Assembly: GCF_965644225.1 (NCBI RefSeq)
Contig: NZ_CBFFRJ010000019.1
Location: 1-52,663 of the forward strand
Direction: 5' to 3'
DNA length: 52,663 nt
Source of the DNA: CBFFRJ01 sp965644225
Lineage (GTDB): Bacteria > Pseudomonadota > Gammaproteobacteria > Enterobacterales > Enterobacteriaceae
Shown here piece after piece: positions 44,450 through 52,544 of this stretch; the first letter of the stretch is position 1, and each line of letters begins with the position of its first letter. The notes below the pieces were generated by a model. The model ran no database searches, was not told the DNA's origin, and saw only the letters and a program-made list of their open reading frames with translations. A program made the position numbers and the translations under genes.

Positions 44450-45190
44450 TTAACCCAGTGAAATAGCCTGGCGCTGGCTGTACAAACCATTGGCTTCAGA
44501 TTCCAGAGCGCCAATCTGTTCATTCAGTTTGCTGTATTGAGTCTTCAGCGTTTTCAGCTTCTCTTTATCCGCCTGATTGGTTGTTTTTTGCCCCTCAAGC
44601 GCCACTTTATAACCGGCATCGCTTTCTTTGATGGTCTTAATTCGGTCTTTCATAAACTTGATGTTGGCATCAATCTGCGCCAGTTCTTTATTGGCGCTGG
44701 CTTTATCAAAGCCCGCATTATCTTTTTGCAGGCTCAGTTTGGTCAGCGCGGCACGGTTATCACTGATAACCTGTTTCATGTTCGCGGCGGCTTTCTGAAG
44801 GTCAGCGGTATCTTTGCTGATGTCTTTATCCATCGCCTGCAGACGATCGGCGGTGGTGGCGTAATCTTTTTTCAGCTTATCCAGATAGTAGTTGGTGGCC
44901 AGACCTGCGGCACAACCGGCAACGCCGCCGACAGCGGCACCCACTAAGGCTTTTTTGCTGTTGCCAGCCAGTGCGCCTGCGAGCGCGCCAAGGCCTGCCC
45001 CCGCCAGAGCGCCAACGCCACAGCCCTGGGCTGCGGAGCTGCTGAAGAATTTGGATTGTTCGCCACTGGTCAGTCGTGGATCGGGTTTGGTACCCGACAG
45101 CAGAGAGCTACCTGTATTGGCACAGCCGCTGAGAACAAGGGTCAGAGAAACAAGAAGACAGGTTGCGCTACGCTTAAACTTATTCGCCAT
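44450..45190 (-). CDS. Glycine-zipper, coiled-coil lipoprotein
   Basis: 246 residues. Lipobox LVLSGC near residue 23, followed by ANTG. Residues 55-105 are a glycine-zipper (GCGVGALAGAGLGALAGALA and GAAVGGVAGCAAG), which can enter or span a membrane, then a coiled coil to the end (DKDISKDTADLQKAAANMKQ, TQYSKLNEQIGALESEANG). AAGGA lies seven bases before the ATG. It is the first gene of the twelve in transcription order, with about 490 bp of non-coding DNA upstream, so the main promoter is probably there. It could form the outer-membrane end of the system. Confidence 0.78.
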   Translation of the reverse strand: MANKFKRSATCLLVSLTLVLSGCANTGSSLLSGTKPDPRLTSGEQSKFFSSSAAQGCGVGALAGAGLGALAGALAGNSKKALVGAAVGGVAGCAAGLATNYYLDKLKKDYATTADRLQAMDKDISKDTADLQKAAANMKQVISDNRAALTKLSLQKDNAGFDKASANKELAQIDANIKFMKDRIKTIKESDAGYKVALEGQKTTNQADKEKLKTLKTQYSKLNEQIGALESEANGLYSQRQAISLG

Positions 45191-45683
45191 CGTTTTATCC
45201 TTAAATTATCGAACAGAGCAGCGTGGGGGATGTGCTGTCCGTCGACACTATTGCTGTAATAAATTTTAAAATTCGGGGCTTTTATCAATCTGGCAACATA
45301 AAGCTCATTTTATAATCGCTTCAGTGAATACGGTCCCGGATCAGAGATTGGGTTTTGCATATCAAAATGACGGAAAACATTACGCCGAACCTGAGTCCAG
45401 AAAACGCTATGTAAACATCGGCAGACAAAATGGAATCTTTAGCGCTGAGGGCGATAAATATAAGTGCAGATTTCTCCAGGGAGTATTTTAGGCTTTTCTG
45501 ACTTTATAAAATTAATTTAGCGTGGTTTTTTTAGTTAAATATATTTTTTATTACTCTGTTTCTGGAATATAAAATATTGTCTATCCCCAAATATGGTGGG
45601 TAAGGGCGTTGGAGGGGGTGAATGTTATCAGATTTGTTATTTTCCCGGTGCCGGAGTGGCCACCGGGCCTGAATCAGAGCGGG
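45191..45683. other. Non-coding region upstream of the srf cluster
   Basis: About 490 bp. No gene of convincing length is seen; several in-frame starts run 15-25 codons only. The right part holds a CCCGGTG/CACCGGG stem at 45648-45671 just past the dsbG stop, probably its terminator though without a T run. The left part, toward 45190, is AT-rich and is where the cluster's promoter should lie; no clear -35/-10 pair can be named. Confidence 0.45.
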
Positions 45684-46436
45684 TTATTCCGGGCCGAACA
45701 TGGCAGCCAGTTGCTGTTTATCCGGCATGCCGACGACCTGCTGAAGCTCCTGGTTCTCGTTCATATAATAGATAGCCGGAGTTGCATTCGCGCCGGTTTC
45801 ATCCATCAGTTTCTGATGATACTGCACGGCATTGAAGACCTCCTGCGGGGTTTTATCCGGGAACGGCGGCAGCGTTTTTCCGTTCGACAGCTCATAAGCG
45901 CTCCAGGCTTTCGCGGGATCTTCAGCACTCAGTATTGCGGAGGCGTAGCGTCCACTCTGTGGGTTAATGACCGCAACCAGCAGCGTGTTTATCTCCACTT
46001 TGCCGGAGGTTATCCACGGCTGCGCGGCGGCCCAGAACTGTTTACAGTAAGGACAGAAAGGATCGGCAAAGACCACCACTTTGCGTTTAGCGTCCGGACG
46101 CCCTTCTTTGATTCCTTTTGCCGTCGTTAGCTTTTTCCACAGTTCCCGCCCCTGAGGGATATACAACTCGCTTTTGAACAGCTCTTCACTGAGGTTTTTT
46201 CCTTTTTCATCATACAGGTAGCCTGAGATGGCATGTTTGCCATCCGGCGTAAGCCAGACGGTTACTCCCATATCCTGGTACTGACCGAGCCAGGTTCTTA
46301 ATCCCCCGTCAGTCTTCACCTCTTTAATGATTTTGATCCCCTGTTTTTCGACCTGCTGAATGGCCAAAGGCAAGGGTTCACTGGCCCAGGCCATCAAAGG
46401 GAGAAGAGCGAGGAGCGTAAGGGACTTAGGCAGCAT
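45684..46436 (-). CDS. dsbG: Thiol:disulfide isomerase DsbG
   Basis: 250-residue periplasmic protein of the DsbC/DsbG family. Signal peptide LTLLALLPLMAWAS, an N-terminal dimerisation domain, and the thioredoxin-like domain with the active site FADPFCPYCKQFW near residue 124; the cis-Pro motif TPAIYY is near 218. The resemblance to E. coli DsbG is strong. It isomerises or protects Cys in other periplasmic proteins. Same strand as the srf cluster but separated by 490 bp and reading toward it. In E. coli dsbG lies beside ahpC, so the position here is different. Confidence 0.9.
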   Translation of the reverse strand: MLPKSLTLLALLPLMAWASEPLPLAIQQVEKQGIKIIKEVKTDGGLRTWLGQYQDMGVTVWLTPDGKHAISGYLYDEKGKNLSEELFKSELYIPQGRELWKKLTTAKGIKEGRPDAKRKVVVFADPFCPYCKQFWAAAQPWITSGKVEINTLLVAVINPQSGRYASAILSAEDPAKAWSAYELSNGKTLPPFPDKTPQEVFNAVQYHQKLMDETGANATPAIYYMNENQELQQVVGMPDKQQLAAMFGPE

Positions 46437-46534
46437 GGTGATGTCCTTTTAAACAGGCGACGGCGATGAATCTGCTTTTGCGATGATGGTGTGATATTTA
46501 TGGTAACGGCACTCAGCAAAAAGGCGACACAAAT

Positions 46535-47014
46535 ATGGACGACAGGCTACAAACGGCAATTGAACTGCGCAAGAGGGGAGAACATCGACAGAGCCGCCAG
46601 GCGCTGCGTCTGCTGCTGGATGAGCCCGGCGTTCGGGCGCAGGCGTTTTTGAACATTGCCTGGTCATACGACAATGAAGGCAAAGAGCGGGAGGCGGAAC
46701 AGGCTTACCGCGCAGCCTTAGAGGCCGGGCTTGCCGGAGAGGATAAGTTCGAGGCGCAATTTGGCCTGGCCTCAACGTTGCGCTGCCTTGGTGAGTATTT
46801 GCCGGCGAAAGCGCTGTTTGAAGAGATTCTGATTAACTGGCCGCAGGCAAATGAAGTCAGACCTTTCTATGCCCTGTGCCTGTATAACCTGGGAGAGCAT
46901 GGACAGGCGATGGCTATCCTGCTTGACGAGATTGCGCAGCATCCCTCTTCGCGGCTGGAACCCTATAAAGAGGTGCTGCGCTTTTATGCTCATAATCCGG
47001 ATAAACAATGGTGA
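46535..47014 (+). CDS. Tetratricopeptide-repeat protein
   Basis: 159 residues with three TPR-like helix pairs (AFLNIAWSYDNEGKEREAEQ, AQFGLASTLRCLGEYLPAKA, FYALCLYNLGEHGQAMAILL). No signal peptide, so cytoplasmic. AAGG lies ahead of the ATG. Divergent from dsbG with a 98-bp gap. TPR proteins of this size act as partners for other proteins; no partner can be named. The end is 28 bp before the convergent sugar epimerase gene. Confidence 0.75.
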   Translation: MDDRLQTAIELRKRGEHRQSRQALRLLLDEPGVRAQAFLNIAWSYDNEGKEREAEQAYRAALEAGLAGEDKFEAQFGLASTLRCLGEYLPAKALFEEILINWPQANEVRPFYALCLYNLGEHGQAMAILLDEIAQHPSSRLEPYKEVLRFYAHNPDKQW

Positions 47015-47042
47015 TGCTTAGTGGCAGCAGCAGGCTGAGTGG

Positions 47043-47942
47043 TTAGCCTGCGGTCGCCGTTAATATCTCATCGACAAACATTTTGGCCCGGGGAATATCG
47101 TCCTCATCGACATGCTCGATGATCAGCGGAATATTGGGGTGCTTTTGCGCCAGTAGCTGTAAATAGAGCGGGTAGTTGAGCGAGCCAAGTCCGGCCGCAG
47201 GCAGTTCAACATCGCCCGCACCGCGAAAACTGTTATGTTCTGCCGCACCGTCGCCGAATTTCTCGATCACGACATCGGTTTTTTTGCAGTCCTTGGCATG
47301 GGCGATAACCACCCGGTTTTCGAGCACATCAAACATCTTCATCAATGTCTCGTCGATTTTCTCAATGGTGCTGCTGTCGAAATAATTGGTGGGATCGAGG
47401 AGTAGCCCCAGGCCTGGGTGATCGACTTCACGCATCAGGCGGGCAACCTGTTCCACGGAGCCGACAATATTGTTCACGTAGTTTTCCACCAGGAAAACCG
47501 CGTTATGCCGCCAGGCAAAATCGGCCAGCTCGCGGGCGATGGCGGTAAATTCCTGCCAGGCCTCTTCGCTGCTGTTTTTCGGCGAGTACAGCCAGTCGCT
47601 TTCGGTGTTATAGGTGCCTGTTTCACTGATCACGTATGGGGTGCCGAAGTCGCTGGCATGGGCGAGGATCTCTTTAACCGCCGCAATATTTTCTGCGCGT
47701 TTTTGCGGATCCGGATGGACCAGGTTGGTATATGCCGAAATGGCCACCACCGGGAGATTCGCTTTGCGAAAGGCATTGCGCACCTGGTGAGCTTTCTCTT
47801 TGGTTATCTTCCCACGGCTCAGATCGATATCGGAGAATTCAAGATCGAGCTGCACACAGCCCATCCCGGCCTGCTTAATTTTGGCGATCGTTTCATTCAG
47901 CGTGCCAGGGTAATAACCGGTGAATATGCCGACGTTAATCAT
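47043..47942 (-). CDS. Sugar-phosphate isomerase/epimerase-like (AP2Ec/IolE type)
   Basis: 299 residues, TIM barrel of the xylose-isomerase-like family. MINVGIFTGYYPGTLNETIA, ISAYTNLVHPD, FLVENYVN, LGLLLDPTNYF, VIAHAKDCKK and PLIIEHVDED carry the metal ligands (Glu, Asp, His, Glu) of this family. Start at 47942 with GGAG seven bases upstream; a frame from 48113 adds 57 residues in conflict with the upstream gene. Overlaps the Gfo/Idh gene by eight bp. The substrate is likely a keto-sugar or its acid; not known. Confidence 0.85.
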   Translation of the reverse strand: MINVGIFTGYYPGTLNETIAKIKQAGMGCVQLDLEFSDIDLSRGKITKEKAHQVRNAFRKANLPVVAISAYTNLVHPDPQKRAENIAAVKEILAHASDFGTPYVISETGTYNTESDWLYSPKNSSEEAWQEFTAIARELADFAWRHNAVFLVENYVNNIVGSVEQVARLMREVDHPGLGLLLDPTNYFDSSTIEKIDETLMKMFDVLENRVVIAHAKDCKKTDVVIEKFGDGAAEHNSFRGAGDVELPAAGLGSLNYPLYLQLLAQKHPNIPLIIEHVDEDDIPRAKMFVDEILTATAG

Positions 47943-49068
47943 ATTTAGTCTCCAGGTGAATTTCACTGAGCCAGACGGTTCTCTCTTCCTGAATCGAGGC
48001 GTAGCAGGCTTCAATACAGGCCAGGGTGTCGAGATTGTCTTTGGCGCTGATTTCCGGCTCACGCTGCTGCTCGATGGCGCAGAGTAAGCCCGCCATGGTG
48101 CCGATAAAGGCATCCGGGAACCATTGCCGCTGCCACTCCGGGGTTACCCAGCCAGCGGGGTTGCTCCGGGTGGCCAGCCTGAGCGTGCTGCCGCAATACT
48201 CCGGCGGCCGACGGTGCCAGCCAAAATCCCCCTCGGCCAGTCCTTCAGTCCCTTCAACGCGCCAGTTGATGTAGTTATTTTTACCGCAGGGCTCGCCAGG
48301 CCAGGCCCAGACATCATCCAGACTGGTGGCAATCAGCCCATTGTCATACTGGAAGCTGTACTGAGTTATGCCATCGAGATGCGGGAATGGGGTGCGGGGA
48401 TCGCTGCGGCAGATCGCGGTGATCTTTTCCGGATTACCAAACAGAAAACGAAAGGCATCAATATGGTGGATTGCCATCGCATACAGCTCGAGCTTGTTAT
48501 ATTGCCGGAGGAATGCCTGCCAGTCCGGGATCGCCCGCATATCGATACTGGCAATAACCGGTGTGCCGATCAGTTGATTCTCAAGAATATATTTCAGCCC
48601 ACGTATCGACGGGTCATAACGCATATTCGAATTAACGGCGATGGGGATCTGGCTCTGCGCGCTCAGACGGACAATTTCGCTACCTTCCGCCAGCGACATC
48701 GCCAGCGGTTTCTGGCACAAAATACCTTTGATATGTTTTGCCGGGGAATTCTTCTGGCAAATAAAGCGCACAATCTCCAGCTGAACATGGGGCGGGACGG
48801 CAATATCGACAATTTCGATATTGGGATCGCAGACCATCTCCTGCCAGTGTTCATAGTGGTGAGGGATGGCAAAGGCCGCAGCCAGTTTTTTGCTCTGGCT
48901 GACCTCTTTCGAAGCGATGGCATAAGGCGTAAATCCCGCTTTCTGATAGGCCACCAGATGGCAGTTTTCGACAATAAAACCGGCGCCAATAATACCTATC
49001 CGGTAATTCAAACGTTCGGGTAAAACAGGCTGCGTGGCATCAACGAGTTGACTGACTAACGTATGCAT
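47935..49068 (-). CDS. Gfo/Idh/MocA-family oxidoreductase
   Basis: 377 residues, NAD(P)-dependent sugar dehydrogenase. Rossmann part: RIGIIGAGFIVENCHL near residue 23, then IDIAVPPHVQ; the family signature CQKPLA has the Lys that is catalytic (EKP in others), and HHIDAFRFLFG follows. GAGGGG lies just before the ATG. Immediately upstream of the epimerase with overlap; the pair could oxidise and isomerise one sugar. The AraC gene precedes it by 111 bp. Confidence 0.88.
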   Translation of the reverse strand: MHTLVSQLVDATQPVLPERLNYRIGIIGAGFIVENCHLVAYQKAGFTPYAIASKEVSQSKKLAAAFAIPHHYEHWQEMVCDPNIEIVDIAVPPHVQLEIVRFICQKNSPAKHIKGILCQKPLAMSLAEGSEIVRLSAQSQIPIAVNSNMRYDPSIRGLKYILENQLIGTPVIASIDMRAIPDWQAFLRQYNKLELYAMAIHHIDAFRFLFGNPEKITAICRSDPRTPFPHLDGITQYSFQYDNGLIATSLDDVWAWPGEPCGKNNYINWRVEGTEGLAEGDFGWHRRPPEYCGSTLRLATRSNPAGWVTPEWQRQWFPDAFIGTMAGLLCAIEQQREPEISAKDNLDTLACIEACYASIQEERTVWLSEIHLETKYD

Positions 49069-49179
49069 AGTGCCCCTCAGGATGAATAACGAAAGAATTC
49101 GTTGTTCACTATAGGCAAGCTGGTGGCGAGGGGAGATAGGCAGAATTCCCCATCATATGGATCAGATTCTCCTCTGCTT

Positions 49180-50052
49180 TTATTTGTGATCGTTATCGAA
49201 TTGTTCCCGGCGTCGAAACTCGCTTGGGGAAATACCAATGGACTTATGAAAGTCGCGGGAAAAATGCAGCGGATCGCTGTAACCCACCTGCATCGCAATT
49301 CGTCCGATGGTTTCATTGGTCTCCACCAGTAATCGCCGGGCCTGAAAGAGACGATAATTTTTCAGCCATTTAAGCGGGCTTTGCCCGAAGGTGGAATTAA
49401 ACAGGCGAAACAGCTGTGATTTGCTGACCTGACAGCAGGCCATAAATTTTTCGATATCCCAGTCATCGCTGTAGTGGCTGTGGATCTGATAAACCAGTTG
49501 CCCCAACCCACGATGGGAAATCAGCGGCGTGTCTGCTGCCTCCAGACTGCGATTTTCCAGTAACTGATAGATGAGCTGCGCGCAAAGCACATCGCAACGG
49601 GCATCGTTCATCAGGTTATGACCGTCCATCAGGGCAAATATATGGCGATAAATTTCATGGATCTCATCCGGCGCCTGAAAATCAAAAACCGGCTGCTGGC
49701 GAATATCCAGTATCTGCATGATGTTATTAAGTTTGGCGCCGTCAATGCGGATCCAGACTATCTCCCAGGGATCGCTGGCATCAGGGTAATGTTCATGCGG
49801 CCAGCGTACCGGAAGCCAGGCCAGTTGCCCTGAGGTTACCGCATGTTGCAGTCCGTCGATACGGATAAAACCTCTGCCGCGCAGACAGAAAATAAGCTCA
49901 TGGCCGACCACGGACTGGCGGTGGACCACATACTCTTTTGCGGTGCGAATATGTCCGGCGCGCAGGATGCGGTAATTGACGAGGGTAGAAAACTCTTCAG
50001 ATTCCCGATACCAGTTGGTAATAAACTGAGTCCTGCCGCTTTTCGCTGTCAT
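49180..50052 (-). CDS. AraC-family regulator
   Basis: 290 residues. N-terminal cupin-type sensor (RQSVVGHELIFCLRGRGFIRIDG) and C-terminal double helix-turn-helix (DIEKFMACCQVSKSQLFRLF and TIGRIAMQVGYSDPLHFSRDFHKSIG, the latter part of the AraC signature). It reads in the same direction as the dehydrogenase/epimerase pair and is divergent from the deoC operon, so it probably controls both, as AraC proteins of sugar clusters do. Confidence 0.88.
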   Translation of the reverse strand: MTAKSGRTQFITNWYRESEEFSTLVNYRILRAGHIRTAKEYVVHRQSVVGHELIFCLRGRGFIRIDGLQHAVTSGQLAWLPVRWPHEHYPDASDPWEIVWIRIDGAKLNNIMQILDIRQQPVFDFQAPDEIHEIYRHIFALMDGHNLMNDARCDVLCAQLIYQLLENRSLEAADTPLISHRGLGQLVYQIHSHYSDDWDIEKFMACCQVSKSQLFRLFNSTFGQSPLKWLKNYRLFQARRLLVETNETIGRIAMQVGYSDPLHFSRDFHKSIGISPSEFRRREQFDNDHK

Positions 50053-50283
50053 TATTTTCAGACCTGAACCCTCTATCAGACGCTGGGAATCACTCTTATT
50101 AATCCTCTCATTTATGTCTTTTGAAGGGGATAACTCAGGCTAATGCGCTGGCGGTTTTTTGAGCTTCCTCACACTCTTATTCACCTGGGAATAACGTCCA
50201 TACGTCAGAGAATTTCGCCTATCACGCAAAAGTGTCGGGGCTCGTACAGTCATTACCTATTCACGGCGTTAATCGACGCATCC

Positions 50284-50299
50284 ATCGAACGATCGAACG
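50284..50299. promoter_or_regulatory. 8-bp direct repeat before deoC
   Basis: ATCGAACG occurs twice in a row (50284-50299), just before the AGGAG ribosome binding site of the deoC-like gene. The 260-bp AraC/deoC intergenic region has no other clear site. Position near the start suits a repressor or an mRNA structure; no binder can be named. Confidence 0.3.
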
Positions 50300-50312
50300 A
50301 CAGGAGCTGTAC

Positions 50313-51014
50313 ATGATTGATTTCAACGATCCCCGGCAGGTCGCCAGAGCTATTCAGTTCACCAACGTCAGCCCGGACCTGACTAAAGAAGGTGTCATTC
50401 TGCATCTTGAGACCTGTATGGAGTTTCAATTTGACGCCGCCATGATCGCCCCATGCTGGGTGTCGCTGGCAAAAGAGGTACTCAAAGGCAGCGGTGTGAG
50501 GGTGGCAACGACGGTGAATTTCCCCCAAGCCAATGACACTACGGCGATGAAAGTTGCGGTGGTGCGCGAGCTGGCAAAAGAGGGGGCCGATGAGTTCGAC
50601 TTTCCGCCCAACCCCGGCTTTTTATTAGGCGGTATGGACGCGCTTTATCTGAATGAATTGAAGCAGGTCACGCTGGTGGCCCATGACCTTGGCATGAAGG
50701 TGAAAGCAATGCTTGAATTCGGGTTCATTACCGAAGAGGCGATGAAAATCAAGGCCACCCGCTATGCCCATGAGGCGGGTATTGACTGGGTGAAACAGTC
50801 CAGCGGCTGGGGCAAAGGCGGCTGTGCGGCGACGGTTGAAGATGTGCGCCTGCTGAAAGCCAATATTACTGCGCCCTGTCGGGTCAAAGTCTCTGGCAAG
50901 GTCAACACCCTTGAAAAAATGAAAGCCATGTTTGAGGCCGGAGCTGAGCTGGTGGGAACCAGCTCAGGGCCGGAAATTGTTAAAGGGCTGGTGGGCGACA
51001 TTAACGCCTACTAA
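50313..51014 (+). CDS. deoC: Deoxyribose-phosphate aldolase
   Basis: 233 residues, TIM barrel. It splits 2-deoxyribose 5-phosphate to acetaldehyde and glyceraldehyde 3-phosphate. The Schiff-base Lys is in WVKQSSGWGKGG near residue 153, and a second Lys in RVKVSGKVN near 190; ATTVNFPQAND and EFDFPPNPG match the family, but KAMLEFGFIT and the KQSS motif differ from E. coli DeoC, so this is a divergent form and the substrate may be another deoxy-sugar phosphate. Start ATG 50313 with AGGAG; a frame from 50232 is an extension. First gene of an operon with the kinase and RbsD-type genes. Confidence 0.88.
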   Translation: MIDFNDPRQVARAIQFTNVSPDLTKEGVILHLETCMEFQFDAAMIAPCWVSLAKEVLKGSGVRVATTVNFPQANDTTAMKVAVVRELAKEGADEFDFPPNPGFLLGGMDALYLNELKQVTLVAHDLGMKVKAMLEFGFITEEAMKIKATRYAHEAGIDWVKQSSGWGKGGCAATVEDVRLLKANITAPCRVKVSGKVNTLEKMKAMFEAGAELVGTSSGPEIVKGLVGDINAY

Positions 51015-51064
51015 CCCGCTCCCGCCGTGGCCCTGCGCCACGGTGACAATAACAGGAGTCCGTA

Positions 51065-51988
51065 ATGAGTCTTTTTATTTTAGGCAGTTATGCGAAAGCG
51101 CTTGTTATGACCACCGAGCGAATACCCAAGGCGGGTGAAACCTTAATCGGTACTGATTTTCGCCAGACCTGGGGCGGTAAAGGATCGGATATGGCGGTGC
51201 AGGCCGCGCGTCTGGGGGCAAAGGTCAGCTATGCTGGCGTAGTGGGTGACGACGCCTTTGGTCATGAGTTTGTCGCGCTGATGCGTGACGAAGGGGTCGA
51301 CAGCACGGCATTGACCCTGACCCGCGAATTACCGACCGGGGCGGGATTGATTATCAAAGATAAGCAGGCGCGCAATGTCATTGTGGTGGATATGGGCGCG
51401 AACAAGCTCTTTGACCGGGCAAAAATTGATGCGCTGGTAACGCCATTACAGCAGAGCAATGTGGTGCTGGCGCAACTGGAAATCCCGCTTGATACCGCGC
51501 TTTACGGGTTACAGTTGGCGAAGCGGCTGGGCAAAATCACCATCCTTAATCCCGCACCGGCTCAGGATTTACGCGGTCTGGATCTCCGGGCGGTCGACTA
51601 CCTGACCCCGAATGAAACCGAAGCGCGTGTGGCTTTAGGGCTGGCGCCGGATGATGCCCGCAGTAACCGGGAAATAGCCGATTTATTGCTCGAAACAGGC
51701 TGTCAGACGGTGGTCATGACTCTCGGTGATGCCGGGTCAGCGGTGTTTAGCAAAAACCTGACTCTGCACATCTCACCCTGCCGGGTCGAGGTGGTGGACA
51801 GCAATGGCGCAGGCGACAGCTTCAACGCCGGTCTTGCGGTGGCGCTGGATGAAGGCCAGCCCATCGAAGAGGCGGCGTATTTTGCCAATGCGACCGCCGC
51901 ACTGTGCTGTACCGACTGGGAGACCGTACCGTCTTACAAATACCGGCCTGACGTCGAACGGTTTTTATCCGGCGCGCCGTCGCGCTAA
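51065..51988 (+). CDS. Ribokinase-type PfkB sugar kinase
   Basis: 307 residues, cytoplasmic. Substrate motif TWGGKGSDMAVQAARLGA near residues 36-53, and the ATP/catalytic motif VDSNGAGDSFNAGLAVAL near 248 with the base Asp. PNETEA is the PfkB family motif. It would phosphorylate the sugar for the aldolase, such as 2-deoxyribose or ribose. Gap of 50 bp after deoC; overlaps nothing. Next gene starts ten bp on. Confidence 0.9.
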   Translation: MSLFILGSYAKALVMTTERIPKAGETLIGTDFRQTWGGKGSDMAVQAARLGAKVSYAGVVGDDAFGHEFVALMRDEGVDSTALTLTRELPTGAGLIIKDKQARNVIVVDMGANKLFDRAKIDALVTPLQQSNVVLAQLEIPLDTALYGLQLAKRLGKITILNPAPAQDLRGLDLRAVDYLTPNETEARVALGLAPDDARSNREIADLLLETGCQTVVMTLGDAGSAVFSKNLTLHISPCRVEVVDSNGAGDSFNAGLAVALDEGQPIEEAAYFANATAALCCTDWETVPSYKYRPDVERFLSGAPSR

Positions 51989-51998
51989 GAGGAGAATA

Positions 51999-52502
51999 AT
52001 GATGCGATCTTCACGTATTCTGCACCCGCAGCTTGCCGCCGCGCTGGCGACCCTCGGCCACACTGATATCGTGCTGGTGACTGACGCGGGGTTCCCCATT
52101 CCTGCGAACGCCAACCGGATCGATCTTGGCTTCTGGCCGGGTATTCCGGATGTTGTCGATATCCTTAAGGTTTTACGCCAGGAACTTTATGTTGAGGATG
52201 TACAGTTTGCCCGCGAGGTAAAAGAGTGCCACCCGGCGTTGTATCAGCAGGTGCAGGATATTTATACCGGTTCCGGCGCTGACTTTAGTGAAGCAAGCCA
52301 CGAAACGCTCTGTCACGATATCGCCCATCGGGCCAAAGTTATCATTCGTTCCGGCTCTTTTGAGCCCTGGGCTAACTTTGCCCTGGTGGCGAGTACCGAT
52401 CCCTTTGCCTGGTTTAGCACGCAGAGTAAGGTGGAACCGCTGCCGGCTTACGTAACCCGTCGCGAGCGGATTGAAAACAAATACGTTCCCTCGTTGAAAT
52501 AA
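51999..52502 (+). CDS. rbsD: RbsD/FucU-type sugar mutarotase
   Basis: 167 residues (ATG at 51999 or 52002; GAGGAG upstream). RbsD and FucU proteins interconvert pyranose, furanose and anomers so that kinase and importer see the right form. His in ILHPQLAAAL near residue 8, Asp in TDAGFPIPA near 30, and GFWPGIPDVVDILKVL are the family motifs; the C-terminal HDIAHRAKVIIRSGSFEPWANF matches too. Length is slightly above E. coli RbsD (139). It completes the kinase-aldolase operon and is followed by a terminator. Confidence 0.85.
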   Translation: MMRSSRILHPQLAAALATLGHTDIVLVTDAGFPIPANANRIDLGFWPGIPDVVDILKVLRQELYVEDVQFAREVKECHPALYQQVQDIYTGSGADFSEASHETLCHDIAHRAKVIIRSGSFEPWANFALVASTDPFAWFSTQSKVEPLPAYVTRRERIENKYVPSLK

Positions 52503-52508
52503 GCCCTG

Positions 52509-52544
52509 AGAAGTCGTTGTTAACGCAACGGCTTCTTTGGTTTT
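52509..52544 (+). terminator. Terminator after the rbsD-type gene
   Basis: Stem AGAAGTCGTTG (52509-52519) with CAACGGCTTCT (52526-52536), one G-T wobble, six-base loop, then T-rich sequence to 52544. No gene is seen from 52545 to the right edge. Confidence 0.8.

Noticed and set aside
48124..49023. 299-codon plus-strand frame opposite the Gfo/Idh gene
   Set aside because: Shadow of a gene with a clear Rossmann motif; no ribosome binding site, no domain.
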